Source: Clostridia bacterium (GTDB lineage Bacteria; Bacillota; Clostridia; Oscillospirales; CAG-382). From it: DNA of 64,000 nt. The stretch spans positions 27,483 through 91,482 of the forward strand of contig JAFYKY010000021.1 of assembly GCA_017537345.1 (NCBI GenBank), in the 5' to 3' direction. Positions 18,528-27,601 of the stretch are shown here, piece after piece; the stretch's first letter is position 1, and each line of letters begins with the position of its first letter. The notes beneath the pieces were generated by a model. It made no database searches. It had not been told where the DNA came from and saw only the letters and a program-made list of their open reading frames with translations. A program made the position numbers and the translations under genes.

Positions 18528-18992
18528 ATGGCACTTCTTAAAATATTAAGAGATCCCGACCCTACGTTGCGCAAAACTTCCCGACCCGTAGATGCTATCA
18601 CACCCCGTATCCGTGTTCTTATCGAGGATATGAAGGACACTCTCCGCAAAGCAGAGGGCGTGGGACTTGCCGCACCTCAGGTGGGCGTACTTCGCCGTGT
18701 GGTTATAGTAGATATGGGTAAGGGTAAATTGCAGGAATTTATCAATCCCGAAATTATATATACCGAAGGCAAGCAGGAAGAGGTAGAGGGCTGTCTTTCC
18801 TGCCCCGGAAAAGCAGGTATCGTTGAGCGTCCCGCAGTAGTTACTGTACGTGCTCTCAACGTGCAGGGACAGACCTTTGAAGCCACGGGAACAGAGCTTA
18901 TCGCCCGTTGCTTCTGCCACGAAATAGACCATCTTGACGGAGTGCTGTATATAGACAAAGCAAAGGAAATGCTTGATCCGGAGGAAAACTGA
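18528..18992 (+). CDS. def: Peptide deformylase
   Basis: 154 residues. Removes the formyl group from nascent proteins. All three motifs are visible: GVGLAAPQVG, EGCLSCPG (motif 2; Cys metal ligand) and HEIDHLDG (both His ligands). The N-terminus lacks the long insertion of type 2 enzymes, so type 1. GGAGG precedes the ATG. The stop overlaps the fmt ATG by one base, pairing deformylation with formylation. Confidence 0.97.
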   Translation: MALLKILRDPDPTLRKTSRPVDAITPRIRVLIEDMKDTLRKAEGVGLAAPQVGVLRRVVIVDMGKGKLQEFINPEIIYTEGKQEEVEGCLSCPGKAGIVERPAVVTVRALNVQGQTFEATGTELIARCFCHEIDHLDGVLYIDKAKEMLDPEEN

Positions 18993-19915
18993 TGCGTATA
19001 GTTTTTATGGGCACACCGGATTTTGCCCTTACCGCCCTTGAAGCAATCTACCAAGCGGGACACGATATCGCTCTGGTGGTTTCCCAGCCGGATAAACCCT
19101 CGGGCAGAGGATACGTTTTAACCCCTTCTCCCGTAAAAAAGTTTGCACTGGAAAAGGGGATAGAGGTTATAACCCCCAAGACCATGCGCGATGAAGAAAC
19201 CGCAAATATTCTCCGCTCCGTAAACGCAGACGTTTTCGTGGTGGCGGCTTTCGGAAAAATTTTGCCGCAGAATATACTTGATATCCCTCCTCACGGAAGT
19301 ATTTGTATACACGCCTCCCTTCTTCCCGCCCTTAGGGGTGCGGCGCCTATAAACCGCGCCGTTATGGAGGGACATACGGAAGGCGGTATAACGATAATGT
19401 ATATGGATGCGGGTATAGATACCGGCGATATTATCCTTCAGCGTTCTATTCCCATAACCGAGAATATGACAGCGGGTGAATATCACGACGCTATGGCGGT
19501 TCTCGGCGGAGAATTGATACTTGAATATCTTTCTCTTGCTTCGGAAGGTAAAGCTACCCGTACTCCCCAGACAGAGGAAGGCTCGTCCTACGCCGCAAAA
19601 ATAGATAAAAAAGAAGCATACGAGGATTTTTCCCGTACCGCAAAGCAGACTCACGACCGTATACGTGGTCTTGCTCCTTATCCCGGTGCGTATGCTGTTT
19701 TAAACGGCAAGCGTATTAAGTTTCTTCAATCAGTTCTCACAAACGGTACGGGTGTGCCCGGCACCGTGCTTTCTACCGAAAACGGTATAGAGATCGCCTG
19801 CAAGGAAGGCAGCGTTACCATAACCCATCTTCAGCCCGAGGGCAAGGGCAAAATGGATTACGCCAGCTTTTTGCGTGGCAATTCTGTAAAAAAAGGTGAT
19901 ATTTTCAATGTCTGA
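18992..19915 (+). CDS. fmt: Methionyl-tRNA formyltransferase
   Basis: 307 residues, full length. Transfers formyl from 10-formyl-THF to Met-tRNA(fMet). N-terminal MRIVFMGTPDFALTALEAI, the catalytic segment HASLLPALRGAAPINRAVMEG with AGIDTGDI, and the C-terminal OB-like domain (RIRGLAPYPGAYAVLNGKRIKF). The gene end overlaps the start of rsmB by 8 nt. Confidence 0.97.
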   Translation: MRIVFMGTPDFALTALEAIYQAGHDIALVVSQPDKPSGRGYVLTPSPVKKFALEKGIEVITPKTMRDEETANILRSVNADVFVVAAFGKILPQNILDIPPHGSICIHASLLPALRGAAPINRAVMEGHTEGGITIMYMDAGIDTGDIILQRSIPITENMTAGEYHDAMAVLGGELILEYLSLASEGKATRTPQTEEGSSYAAKIDKKEAYEDFSRTAKQTHDRIRGLAPYPGAYAVLNGKRIKFLQSVLTNGTGVPGTVLSTENGIEIACKEGSVTITHLQPEGKGKMDYASFLRGNSVKKGDIFNV

Positions 19916-21083
19916 CCCCCGCAAAGTCGCTTTGGATATATTATACCGTATATCTTCTTCGGGAGCGTACGGAAATATAGGTCTGCTTTCCGCAGATCTG
20001 AGCGGTGTCGACCGCGCCTTTTGCACCGAGCTTATAAAAGGCGTGACCGAGCGCAGACGCACCCTTGACAATATTATTTCCCGCTACGTAAACAAAACGC
20101 CGGACGGAAAAATAACCGAGCTTTTGCGTCTGGGCGTGTACCAGATAATCTTTCTTTCCCGCGTGCCCGACCACGCGGTGTGCGATGAATCCGTAAAAAC
20201 CGCGAAGCAGATAAACCGTTCTTTTGCTGGGTTTGTAAATGCGGTGCTTCGCAGCGTTTGCAGGGAAAAGGAGAGTATTATAAATTCCCTTTCATCCCTT
20301 CCCGAACCGGTGTATTATTCGGTTTCCGAAAGTATATTTGAGCTTATCAAAGAGCAGTATCCCGAAGAATACAAAAGTATATTGGAAGCGTTTTATGAAA
20401 AACGCCCCGTGTCCGTAAGAGCAAACACCCTTAAAGAAACCCCCTATGTTGACGGAGTAAACGAGCATACGGATATGGGAGATATCGAAAAAGGACTGTT
20501 TTTCGTGCAGGGGCTTTCTTCCCAGCGGGCTGTAAAATCCCTTGACGCCAAGGCGGGAATGACGGTTATCGACCTTTGCGCCTGCCCGGGCGGAAAAAGC
20601 TTCGGCGCCGCAATAGATATGGGCAATAAGGGAAGAATAATATCCTCGGACCTGCACAAAAACAAGCTTTCCCTTATAACCAAGGGGGCGGAAAAGCTGG
20701 GAATAACCATTATCGAAACAGTAGAGCGGGACGCCCGTGTTACCGACGAAAGCCTTATTGGGGTAGCGGACAGAGTTATATGCGATGTTCCTTGCTCGGG
20801 ACTGGGAGTTATAGGTACAAAGCCGGAGATTCGCTATAAAAACGCTTCGGATTTTGAGGGGCTCTACGCTACTCAGGAAAAAATACTGGAAAACGCGCTT
20901 TTATACCTAAAAAAAGGGGGCAGGGCGGTGTATTCCACCTGCACGATAAACAAGCGTGAAAACGGCGATATAACCGAAAAAGTATTAAAAGACAAAAAGG
21001 AATACCGCTTGGTGTCCCAAACCACCATTCTTCCCGGCAACGGGTACGATGGATTTTATATAGCAGTTATTGAAAGAGATTAA
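19908..21083 (+). CDS. rsmB: 16S rRNA (cytosine-967-C5)-methyltransferase
   Basis: 391 residues from the ATG at 19908 (SDPRKVALDILYRI), which overlaps fmt; a GTG at 19896 is possible. An N-terminal NusB-like RNA-binding domain (1-130) is followed by a Rossmann methyltransferase: SAM motif DLCACPGGKSFGAA, DLHKNKLSLI, catalytic CDVPCSGLGVIGTKPEIRYK and the second Cys in YSTCTINKREN. The fmt-rsmB-rlmN order is conserved in Firmicutes. Confidence 0.95.
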   Translation: MSDPRKVALDILYRISSSGAYGNIGLLSADLSGVDRAFCTELIKGVTERRRTLDNIISRYVNKTPDGKITELLRLGVYQIIFLSRVPDHAVCDESVKTAKQINRSFAGFVNAVLRSVCREKESIINSLSSLPEPVYYSVSESIFELIKEQYPEEYKSILEAFYEKRPVSVRANTLKETPYVDGVNEHTDMGDIEKGLFFVQGLSSQRAVKSLDAKAGMTVIDLCACPGGKSFGAAIDMGNKGRIISSDLHKNKLSLITKGAEKLGITIIETVERDARVTDESLIGVADRVICDVPCSGLGVIGTKPEIRYKNASDFEGLYATQEKILENALLYLKKGGRAVYSTCTINKRENGDITEKVLKDKKEYRLVSQTTILPGNGYDGFYIAVIERD

Positions 21084-21085
21084 AA

Positions 21086-22111
21086 ATGACCGACCTTAAA
21101 AGTATGCTTCCCGAGGAGATCAGGGAATATCTTGTGAATATCGGCGAAAAGCCTTTCCGCGCCAACCAAATATTCCGCTGGATATCCGCAGGGGAAACGG
21201 ATATAGATAATATGACAGACCTTTCCGTATCCCTGCGTGAAAAGCTTAAAAGGGAGTGTACGGTAACAAGGGCGAAGATCGTTTCAAAGCTTGTGTCGAA
21301 AATTGACGGCACGGTTAAATATCTTTTCGAACTTTCGGACGGAGAGAAGATCGAAACCGTATTTATGCGCTATAAATACGGAAACACTGTTTGCATATCC
21401 ACTCAGGCAGGGTGCAGAATGGGCTGTACCTTTTGCGCTTCCCATATAAACGGCTTCCGCAGACATCTCACTCCCGCAGAAATGCTGGAGCAGGTAATGG
21501 CGGCTATGCGTGATACGGGGGAAAAGGTAAAAGGCATAGTGCTTATGGGCATTGGCGAGCCTCTGGATAATTATGATAACGTTTTGCAGTTTTTGCGCCT
21601 TGTTCATCATCCCGAGGGGCTTAATATCTCCCACAGACATATATCCCTTTCCACCTGCGGTCTGGTAGATAAAATAGATATGCTGGCGCAGGAAAAACTG
21701 CAGATAACCCTTTCGGTTTCTCTCCACGCGCCCAACGACGATATACGCAGACAGACTATGCCCGTTGCAAGAAAGTATCCTTACGAAACCCTTATAGATG
21801 CTTGTAAACGGTATATAGACGTTACCAACCGACGTATATCCTTTGAATACGCACTTATTTCGGGAGTGAACGATTCGGAAAAGGATGCACACCAGCTTGG
21901 AAAAGTGCTTTCCGGTATGCTTTGTCACGTAAACCTTATTCCCGTAAACGAGGTAAAGGAAAGAGGGTACAAAAAGAGCACCCGTGAGCAGGTGGCACGT
22001 TTTACGGAAATACTTAATTCATATAAAATAAACACCACAGTCCGCCGTAAGCTGGGCGGAGATATAAATGCATCCTGCGGACAGCTCCGCGCGGAGCATA
22101 GAGAGGAGTGA
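21086..22111 (+). CDS. rlmN: 23S rRNA/tRNA adenine-C2 methyltransferase (radical SAM)
   Basis: 341 residues. Methylates A2503 of 23S rRNA and A37 of some tRNAs. Radical-SAM cluster motif CRMGCTFCASHINGF near residue 110, MGIGEPLDNYDNVL, SLHAPNDDIRRQTMPV, and the mechanistic C-terminal Cys in GGDINASCGQLR. N-terminal accessory helices include PFRANQIFRWI. The SAH and 5'-deoxyadenosine it produces are substrates of MtnN encoded elsewhere in the window. Confidence 0.97.
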   Translation: MTDLKSMLPEEIREYLVNIGEKPFRANQIFRWISAGETDIDNMTDLSVSLREKLKRECTVTRAKIVSKLVSKIDGTVKYLFELSDGEKIETVFMRYKYGNTVCISTQAGCRMGCTFCASHINGFRRHLTPAEMLEQVMAAMRDTGEKVKGIVLMGIGEPLDNYDNVLQFLRLVHHPEGLNISHRHISLSTCGLVDKIDMLAQEKLQITLSVSLHAPNDDIRRQTMPVARKYPYETLIDACKRYIDVTNRRISFEYALISGVNDSEKDAHQLGKVLSGMLCHVNLIPVNEVKERGYKKSTREQVARFTEILNSYKINTTVRRKLGGDINASCGQLRAEHREE

Positions 22112-22117
22112 TGTGTC

Positions 22118-22885
22118 TTGCGCATTTGCGGCAATACCGACGTAGGTAAGAAAAGAAAGAATAATCAGGATTATTTTCTCATATACAACGGAAGAGATTA
22201 TGTTTCCGCCGTCGTTTGCGACGGAATGGGCGGCGCCGCAGGAGGCAACGTTGCAAGCCGTCTTGCCTGCGAGATATATCAGGAAACTTTGTCGGCGTCT
22301 TTAAAGGGCGTTAACTTATATACTATCACCCGCGAGGATATAATAAAGATACTGCGTCTTTCGGTAGTATGCGCAAACAAAGCTGTATACGCCAAGGCGC
22401 AGACGGATAACGAATGTTACGGTATGGGCACTACGCTGGTTGCGTTCTTTTCCTGCCCTGCAATAAACGTTGCCGTAAACGTAGGCGACAGCCGTCTGTA
22501 TACCGTCAGCAACCGTATGGCGATACAGATAACCAAAGACCATTCACTTGTGCAGATGTTGGTGGATAACGGCGCTTTAAGCGAAAAAGAAGCCCTTTTG
22601 CACCCAAAGAAAAACATAATCCTGCGCGCTTTGGGCGTGGAAGATATGATAGAGCCGGATATGTTTTTCAATATTGAATTCGATTATATTCTTCTCTGCT
22701 CCGATGGGCTTTCCAATTTTGTTTCCAGAAGAGATATGGAAGATATAATATACACAAAATCCCGTTGGGGACGTAAAGTGACCGACGAAAAACGGGTAAA
22801 AATGCTTATAGATCTGGCGAACAAAAAAGGCGGTACGGATAATATTACCGCAGTTCTCATCGGAAAGGAGAAATCTGATGAATAA
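22118..22885 (+). CDS. prpC: PP2C-type Ser/Thr protein phosphatase
   Basis: 255 residues. Metal-dependent phosphatase that reverses PrkC signalling. Motifs: NQDYF near the N-terminus, CDGMGGAAGGNVAS, VGDSRLYTV, ITKDHSLVQMLVDNGA, CSDGLSNFV and GGTDNITAVLI. The start is TTG, since no in-frame ATG precedes RICGNTDVGKKRKNNQD and AGAGGAG lies upstream. The end overlaps the prkC start by 8 nt, so phosphatase and kinase are translationally coupled. Confidence 0.95.
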   Translation: MRICGNTDVGKKRKNNQDYFLIYNGRDYVSAVVCDGMGGAAGGNVASRLACEIYQETLSASLKGVNLYTITREDIIKILRLSVVCANKAVYAKAQTDNECYGMGTTLVAFFSCPAINVAVNVGDSRLYTVSNRMAIQITKDHSLVQMLVDNGALSEKEALLHPKKNIILRALGVEDMIEPDMFFNIEFDYILLCSDGLSNFVSRRDMEDIIYTKSRWGRKVTDEKRVKMLIDLANKKGGTDNITAVLIGKEKSDE

Positions 22886-24950
22886 CAAATATCAAGGCTT
22901 TGTGGGCAAGGTTCTGGACGGCAGATATAAAATTATCGAGCTGTTGGGCGTAGGCGGAATGGCTTTCGTTTTAAAGGCGGAAGATCTGCTTATGGACCGT
23001 ACCGTTGCCATAAAGATACTCAACGATGAATATAACGGAGATAAGCAGGCGGAATCCAGATTCATAAACGAATCCAAGGCTGTTGCTATGCTTTCCCATA
23101 AAAATCTTGTAAATATTTACGACGTTGCCATCTATCCCGATATGAAGTATATCGTTATGGAATATCTTGACGGTATAACCTTGAAGGAATATCTGGATAA
23201 AAAAGGCGTGCTTTCCTGGAAAGAAGCTTGTCTGTATACCGTACAGATACTCAAAGCGCTGGAGCACGCTCACAGCAAGGACGTTATACACAGAGATATA
23301 AAGCCCCAGAACATTATTCTGCAAAAGAACGGGGAAGTAAAGGTTACCGATTTCGGTATTGCAAAAACTCCCCACGAAAACCTTAACGCAGACAGAGAAC
23401 GGGCGATCGGTACGGTATACTATATCAGTCCCGAGCAGGCTTCCAGCAAGGAAACCACCTTCGCTTCCGATATATATTCCGTAGGCATAATGCTTTACGA
23501 AATGGTTACGGGAGTTTTGCCCTTTACCGCGGAAAACCTTATCGAGATCGCGATGATGCAGATAAACGAAGAACCGGGCAACCCCTGCGATCTTAATCCC
23601 GAGCTTCCCTTCGGTGTGGCGCAGATCATTCGCAAGGCAATGGAAAAAGACCCTTCAAACCGTTTTGCATCTGCTCACAGTATGATAAAAGCCATTGATA
23701 TGGTGCTTCGTAATCCTACGGTCACCTTTGCTTTGGGTAATGATTACCCCGTAGGCGATGCGCTGCCTTACAACGTGGTTCCCATAGATTCCATCGCAAC
23801 CTCCGAGCTTGAGTATGACGACGTATCCGGCAGAAAAACCGGCGCAGGCGCGGGAAACACCAAAAAACGCTACGTTAAAAAGCGCAAAAAGAAAAAGCGT
23901 TCCGTGCGGGAAAGCCGTTCAATGCTCCCCGTAGTTGCCGCTATCGCTTTGTCGTTCCTTATGGTTTGCGCGGCTTGCGGTGTATATTACGCCATTTACG
24001 CTTTAAAGCTTACCACCGGACCCGCTACGGGCAACGAAGTGGTGGTTCCCAAATTGGTAGGTCAGGTCTGGTCGGACGAACTTTCGGATAAGCTTATAAA
24101 CGGCAATTTCGATAGCTCCGGCGTTAAGTTCAAGGTGCTGGAGGTTATAAAGGTATATAAATCCGGCTACGGAAACGGAGAGATCATAGAGCAAGACCCC
24201 GTTGCCCACCATATCGGCAAACTGCCCGATGGACAGATATTCTTTGAAATAGATTCCATAAAGATAAACGTAGTGCCCGATGACGTTGCCGTGCCCTATA
24301 TCCGCGGATACACTTATAAAGAAGCGGAAATAAAGCTTATTGAGATGGGCTTTAAGGTGGAAAAAGAAGTGGTGTACGATGAATTCGGCTTTGCAAATCA
24401 GGTGGTAGGCACCGAGCCTGAATTCGGCACCCTCGTAAGCGCAGGCAGTACCGTAAAGGTATTCGTTTCTATGGGTAAGGACTATACCACTACCCAGCCC
24501 GTTCCCAATCTTGTGGGTATGACACTTATCGAAGCCCGCGTAGCTCTGGAAAGGGCAAATCTGGCGGTGGGTGAGGTAACCTATGAATACGACGGTGAGT
24601 TTACCAACAAGATCACCTATCAAAGCATAAAGCCGGATAAAGAGGGGCTTGAACCCTTTACCAAAATAGATATAACCATTTCCGGCGCTTCCAACGGCAG
24701 CGAATATAACAGAGGCGATATGCCCGATCTGTTTGGATTATCCCAGGAAGAAGCAGAAGAATTCCTTATTGCTATCGGTCTTGTGCCCAACCGTATAACC
24801 GAGATATATTCCGAAGAATTCGAACCCGGCACGGTCTGCGGTCAGAGTATAAAATACGGCTTGCCCGTAAGCGAGGGTGACAAGGTAGACCTTATAGTAT
24901 GTGTCGGCTCTGCCGGTGGCGGTTCCGACGTATCTGATTCGGAGGAATAA
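22878..24950 (+). CDS. prkC: PASTA-domain Ser/Thr protein kinase (Stk1/PrkC family)
   Basis: 690 residues. Cytoplasmic Hanks-type kinase domain (about 12-275): glycine loop GVGGMAFV, catalytic Lys VAIKIL, HRDIKPQN, DFGIAKT, and an activation loop with GTVYYISPEQ. A basic juxtamembrane stretch (KKRYVKKRKKKKRS) precedes one membrane helix (about 350-375). Outside are four PASTA repeats (PKLVGQVWSDEL, PYIRGYTYKEAE, PNLVGMTLIEAR, PDLFGLSQEEAE), which in this family sense muropeptides/lipid II. The acidic C-terminus ends SDVSDSEE. IreB (3491-3763) is a likely substrate. Confidence 0.96.
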   Translation: MNNKYQGFVGKVLDGRYKIIELLGVGGMAFVLKAEDLLMDRTVAIKILNDEYNGDKQAESRFINESKAVAMLSHKNLVNIYDVAIYPDMKYIVMEYLDGITLKEYLDKKGVLSWKEACLYTVQILKALEHAHSKDVIHRDIKPQNIILQKNGEVKVTDFGIAKTPHENLNADRERAIGTVYYISPEQASSKETTFASDIYSVGIMLYEMVTGVLPFTAENLIEIAMMQINEEPGNPCDLNPELPFGVAQIIRKAMEKDPSNRFASAHSMIKAIDMVLRNPTVTFALGNDYPVGDALPYNVVPIDSIATSELEYDDVSGRKTGAGAGNTKKRYVKKRKKKKRSVRESRSMLPVVAAIALSFLMVCAACGVYYAIYALKLTTGPATGNEVVVPKLVGQVWSDELSDKLINGNFDSSGVKFKVLEVIKVYKSGYGNGEIIEQDPVAHHIGKLPDGQIFFEIDSIKINVVPDDVAVPYIRGYTYKEAEIKLIEMGFKVEKEVVYDEFGFANQVVGTEPEFGTLVSAGSTVKVFVSMGKDYTTTQPVPNLVGMTLIEARVALERANLAVGEVTYEYDGEFTNKITYQSIKPDKEGLEPFTKIDITISGASNGSEYNRGDMPDLFGLSQEEAEEFLIAIGLVPNRITEIYSEEFEPGTVCGQSIKYGLPVSEGDKVDLIVCVGSAGGGSDVSDSEE

Positions 24951-24952
24951 CA

Positions 24953-25825
24953 TTGCCTACCGGATTATTGCTTAAAGGTCAGAAGGGGCTTTACACCCTT
25001 TTTGACGGAGAAAAAGAAATTCAATGCCGCGCGGGAAGCCGTCTGCGCAAAAGCGATATGCGGCTTTCTCCCGGAGATAACGTGGAGTTTACCGTAAATG
25101 ACGACGGCACGGGATTTATAACAGAAATATTGCCGCGGAAGAACGCTTTTGTGCGTCCTCCCGTGGCAAACATAGACGTGTTCGTTATCGTAACCGCCGC
25201 CGCTTCGCCGGATCCCGATATATATTATCTGGATTCCCTTTGCGCCATAGCAACCCTTGCAGGCGCGGAGGTTATGCTGGTAATAAACAAAACCGATCTT
25301 AAAGATCCAAAATACCTTACGGATATATACAAAAAAACTCCTATCAAGGTATTCTGCGTGCAGGCTGTAAACGGCGTGGGAGTAGACAAGCTCCGCGACG
25401 AATTGCGGGGAAAGACCGCTGTGTTTGCAGGTCCTTCCGGCGCGGGAAAATCCAGCCTGCTCAACGCGCTGTGTCCCACCCTTTCCGAAGAAACGGGGGA
25501 ACTTTCCGAACGGCTTATGAGAGGAAAAAACACCACCCGTGTTTCCCGTCTGTTTTTGCTGGAGGGGGATATCCGTCTGGCAGACACACCGGGATTTACA
25601 ATGCTGGATTTCAATGCCTGCGGTGTTACGGATCACAAAAAGGTAATAGATGCGTTTCCCGAAATGCTTCCCTATACCTGCGATTGCAGGTGGAGGGATT
25701 GCGCCCATACCGTAGAGGAGGGCTGCGCCGTTCTCGAGCAGGTGAATAAGGGAACAATACCGAAATCACGGCACGAAAGCTTTGTGCGCATTTACACAGA
25801 GCTTAAACAAAAAACTACTTATTAG
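24953..25825 (+). CDS. rsgA: Ribosome small-subunit-dependent GTPase A
   Basis: 290 residues. Circularly permuted GTPase that helps mature the 30S subunit. N-terminal OB fold (1-65), then G4 NKTD, G1 GPSGAGKSSLLN and G3 DTPGF in permuted order, and a C-terminal zinc site (CDCRWRDCAHTVEEGC). TTG start with GGAGG 7 nt upstream. The prpC-prkC-rsgA order is typical; rpe and thiamine pyrophosphokinase, often next, are replaced here by pssA. Confidence 0.96.
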   Translation: MPTGLLLKGQKGLYTLFDGEKEIQCRAGSRLRKSDMRLSPGDNVEFTVNDDGTGFITEILPRKNAFVRPPVANIDVFVIVTAAASPDPDIYYLDSLCAIATLAGAEVMLVINKTDLKDPKYLTDIYKKTPIKVFCVQAVNGVGVDKLRDELRGKTAVFAGPSGAGKSSLLNALCPTLSEETGELSERLMRGKNTTRVSRLFLLEGDIRLADTPGFTMLDFNACGVTDHKKVIDAFPEMLPYTCDCRWRDCAHTVEEGCAVLEQVNKGTIPKSRHESFVRIYTELKQKTTY

Positions 25826-25836
25826 AGGTGTATAAA

Positions 25837-26505
25837 ATGTTTATCGGTTTTATCAACCTTGCAAACGTAATAACATTGGGAGGCTTGTGTTCCGCGGGAA
25901 TAGCGATGTTTTCTGCGGCAAACCATAATTATTGCCTTGCCCTTACATTCTTTTTGCTTGCGGGCGTTTGCGATATGACAGACGGCACGGCAGCCCGCCG
26001 TACCCCCGGCAGAACCGACCGCGCCAAAGTTTACGGCGTTCAGCTGGATAGCCTTTGCGATATGGTCAGCTTCGGTGTTACTCCTTGCGTCATCGCGTGG
26101 TTTCTCGGATACAATACCTTTTTCGATATTATAGTTTACCTTTTGTTCTTCATAGCATCTGCTACCAGACTTGCGTATTTCAACACCCTTACAATGGAAA
26201 AAGCAGACCTTTCCTCCAAATCTTTTGTGGGAATGCCCATTCCTTTTTCCTGCTTTTCCACAGCGTTTCTTATGATGCTGCTGGCAATAGGGGTAGCCCC
26301 CTCCGCAATGGCGTGGGCGTTCAGAGCGGTTTACCTGCTGGTTGCTATGCTGTACGTTTTAAGAGTAAAGATCCCCAAGCCTCCCTTTAAGGTGGCAATA
26401 TGCTTCGGCGCTGTGGGACTTTTGATCTACGTTATCACTATGATTCAGTGGAGCGGAAATTCCGTTACCACCGCTATCGAAAACTATATAACTCTTACCG
26501 CATAA
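25837..26505 (+). CDS. pssA: CDP-diacylglycerol--serine O-phosphatidyltransferase (CDP-alcohol phosphatidyltransferase)
   Basis: 222 residues from the ATG at 25837 with AGAGGTG 6 nt upstream; a GTG at 25828 would overlap that ribosome site. Integral membrane enzyme with about six helices. The CDP-alcohol transferase motif is complete: DMTDGTAAR ... GVQLDSLCD (D-x2-DG-x2-AR ... G-x3-D-x3-D). NLANVITLGGLCSAG at the N-terminus fits PssA. It makes phosphatidylserine, precursor of phosphatidylethanolamine; no decarboxylase gene is in the window. Last gene of the long operon. Confidence 0.9.
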   Translation: MFIGFINLANVITLGGLCSAGIAMFSAANHNYCLALTFFLLAGVCDMTDGTAARRTPGRTDRAKVYGVQLDSLCDMVSFGVTPCVIAWFLGYNTFFDIIVYLLFFIASATRLAYFNTLTMEKADLSSKSFVGMPIPFSCFSTAFLMMLLAIGVAPSAMAWAFRAVYLLVAMLYVLRVKIPKPPFKVAICFGAVGLLIYVITMIQWSGNSVTTAIENYITLTA

Positions 26506-26525
26506 AAGATACCTCAAGAAACCTT

Positions 26526-26554
26526 AAAAACCCGTGAATTATTCACGGGTTTTT
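26526..26554 (+). terminator. Terminator of the 14-kb operon
   Basis: Perfect 14-bp inverted repeat AAAAACCCGTGAAT / ATTCACGGGTTTTT with a 1-nt spacer, so the effective loop takes bases from the arms. It ends in a T-run. Confidence 0.9.
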
Positions 26555-26577
26555 AACATTTTGTACTGCTTTGCGTA

Positions 26578-26606
26578 TTGACACGGTGTCTTTTGTGTGT
26601 TAGAAT
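26578..26606 (+). promoter_or_regulatory. Sigma-A promoter before a lipoprotein gene
   Basis: TTGACA (26578-26583), 17-bp spacer, TAGAAT (26601-26606). It would give a leader of about 170 nt before the lipoprotein ATG at 26782. A second TATAAT (26714-26719) lies closer but has no good -35. Confidence 0.65.
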
Positions 26607-26781
26607 GTGGATAGAAGAATCGTTTCTTTCGCACACCAAAGAAAATTTTTTCAAAAAAATATCATAAAATTTTTAGAGGTTTTGCTTTTAAAGTTCATTG
26701 GTTAAGCGCACGATATAATTTGGCTTATCAGTAAATGGGGAATATCATGCAAATTGCAATCATTGAATTTGAGGTGAGTTT

Positions 26782-27495
26782 ATGAAAAAAATCTTTTCAA
26801 TCGTTCTTTTCCTTGTTTTAACATTGTCGTCCTGTTCTCTTTTTGGGGAGCAAGGCAATGTGTCGGACACTGTATCATCGGAAACACCCGATGAATCAAG
26901 CGCTGTAATCAGTGAGAGAAAAATTGAATACAGCTCTTATGACCCGTTTCTTACAGCTGATTTTCACGGTTCCGTTATACAATATGATTTTATTATGGGC
27001 GGTGCTTCTGCAAAAGAGAATAATCTTCTTGAGCATAATGATATCAGCGGGTGTATAGCCTTGGTTACCCTGACATACGTTGATGTTGACAATGCCATAG
27101 AAGAATTGCGAAGCGAAGAGTACACAGAAACATATTGTTCCACCCCCGTAACCGTGCGGATTGACCGCGTTTTATTTGAAAACGATGCCTGCGATTTCAC
27201 TGCAGGGGAAGATCTAACGTTTTGCGTGAACGACCGCTGGACGGAACAGACTAACGAAAAGAGTTGTGTGGAATATGATTCAATGTCTTTCCCTATAGCC
27301 GAAGCGGGCAGGCAATATGTTGTAAAACTCCAACAAATTGACGGGGAGTGTTACGGCACGGTTTTGTCCTTCCCTATCAACTCGGACGGAAGCTATACGA
27401 AAAATATACTGGAACACAAGGATTCCGATTGCTTCAGAAAAGAACAATGGTCTTTTTCCGATGAGGTTTTAAAAAGATACGGCATAATTGAATAA
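26782..27495 (+). CDS. Secreted lipoprotein of unknown function
   Basis: 237 residues. Type II signal peptide with lipobox LTLSSC (Cys at about 20), then a Ser/Glu-rich spacer typical of surface lipoproteins. The rest is a beta-rich domain with two pairs of Cys (YCSTPVTVRIDRVLFENDACDF, FCVNDRW). I recognise no family. ATG start with GAGGTGAG upstream. A 12-codon open frame (26747-26785) ends across this ATG (ATGA), but it has only a weak ribosome site. Base composition is more AT-rich than the operon upstream. Confidence 0.8.
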   Translation: MKKIFSIVLFLVLTLSSCSLFGEQGNVSDTVSSETPDESSAVISERKIEYSSYDPFLTADFHGSVIQYDFIMGGASAKENNLLEHNDISGCIALVTLTYVDVDNAIEELRSEEYTETYCSTPVTVRIDRVLFENDACDFTAGEDLTFCVNDRWTEQTNEKSCVEYDSMSFPIAEAGRQYVVKLQQIDGECYGTVLSFPINSDGSYTKNILEHKDSDCFRKEQWSFSDEVLKRYGIIE

Positions 27496-27500
27496 AAACC

Positions 27501-27530
27501 AAAATCTCCCCGATATTTCGGGGAGATTTT
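27501..27530. terminator. Bidirectional terminator
   Basis: Perfect 13-bp arms AAAATCTCCCCGA / TCGGGGAGATTTT, 4-nt loop, just after the lipoprotein stop. Confidence 0.9.
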
Positions 27531-27576
27531 CTTGGGGTAATTTTTGCCGTAGTGTTTTTCTCTCGGGGTTCCCAAA

Positions 27577-27600
27577 AATCCGAAGGATTTTAGGGGTATC
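27577..27600 (-). terminator. Terminator after the MBL hydrolase gene
   Basis: On the minus strand AAAATCC-TTC-GGATTTTT directly after the stop codon at 27602, ending in a T-run. Confidence 0.6.
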
Positions 27601-27601
27601 C

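Noticed and set aside
26607..26781. Riboswitch in the long leader of the lipoprotein gene
   Set aside because: The leader is AT-rich, I see no conserved stems, and the gene function gives no support.
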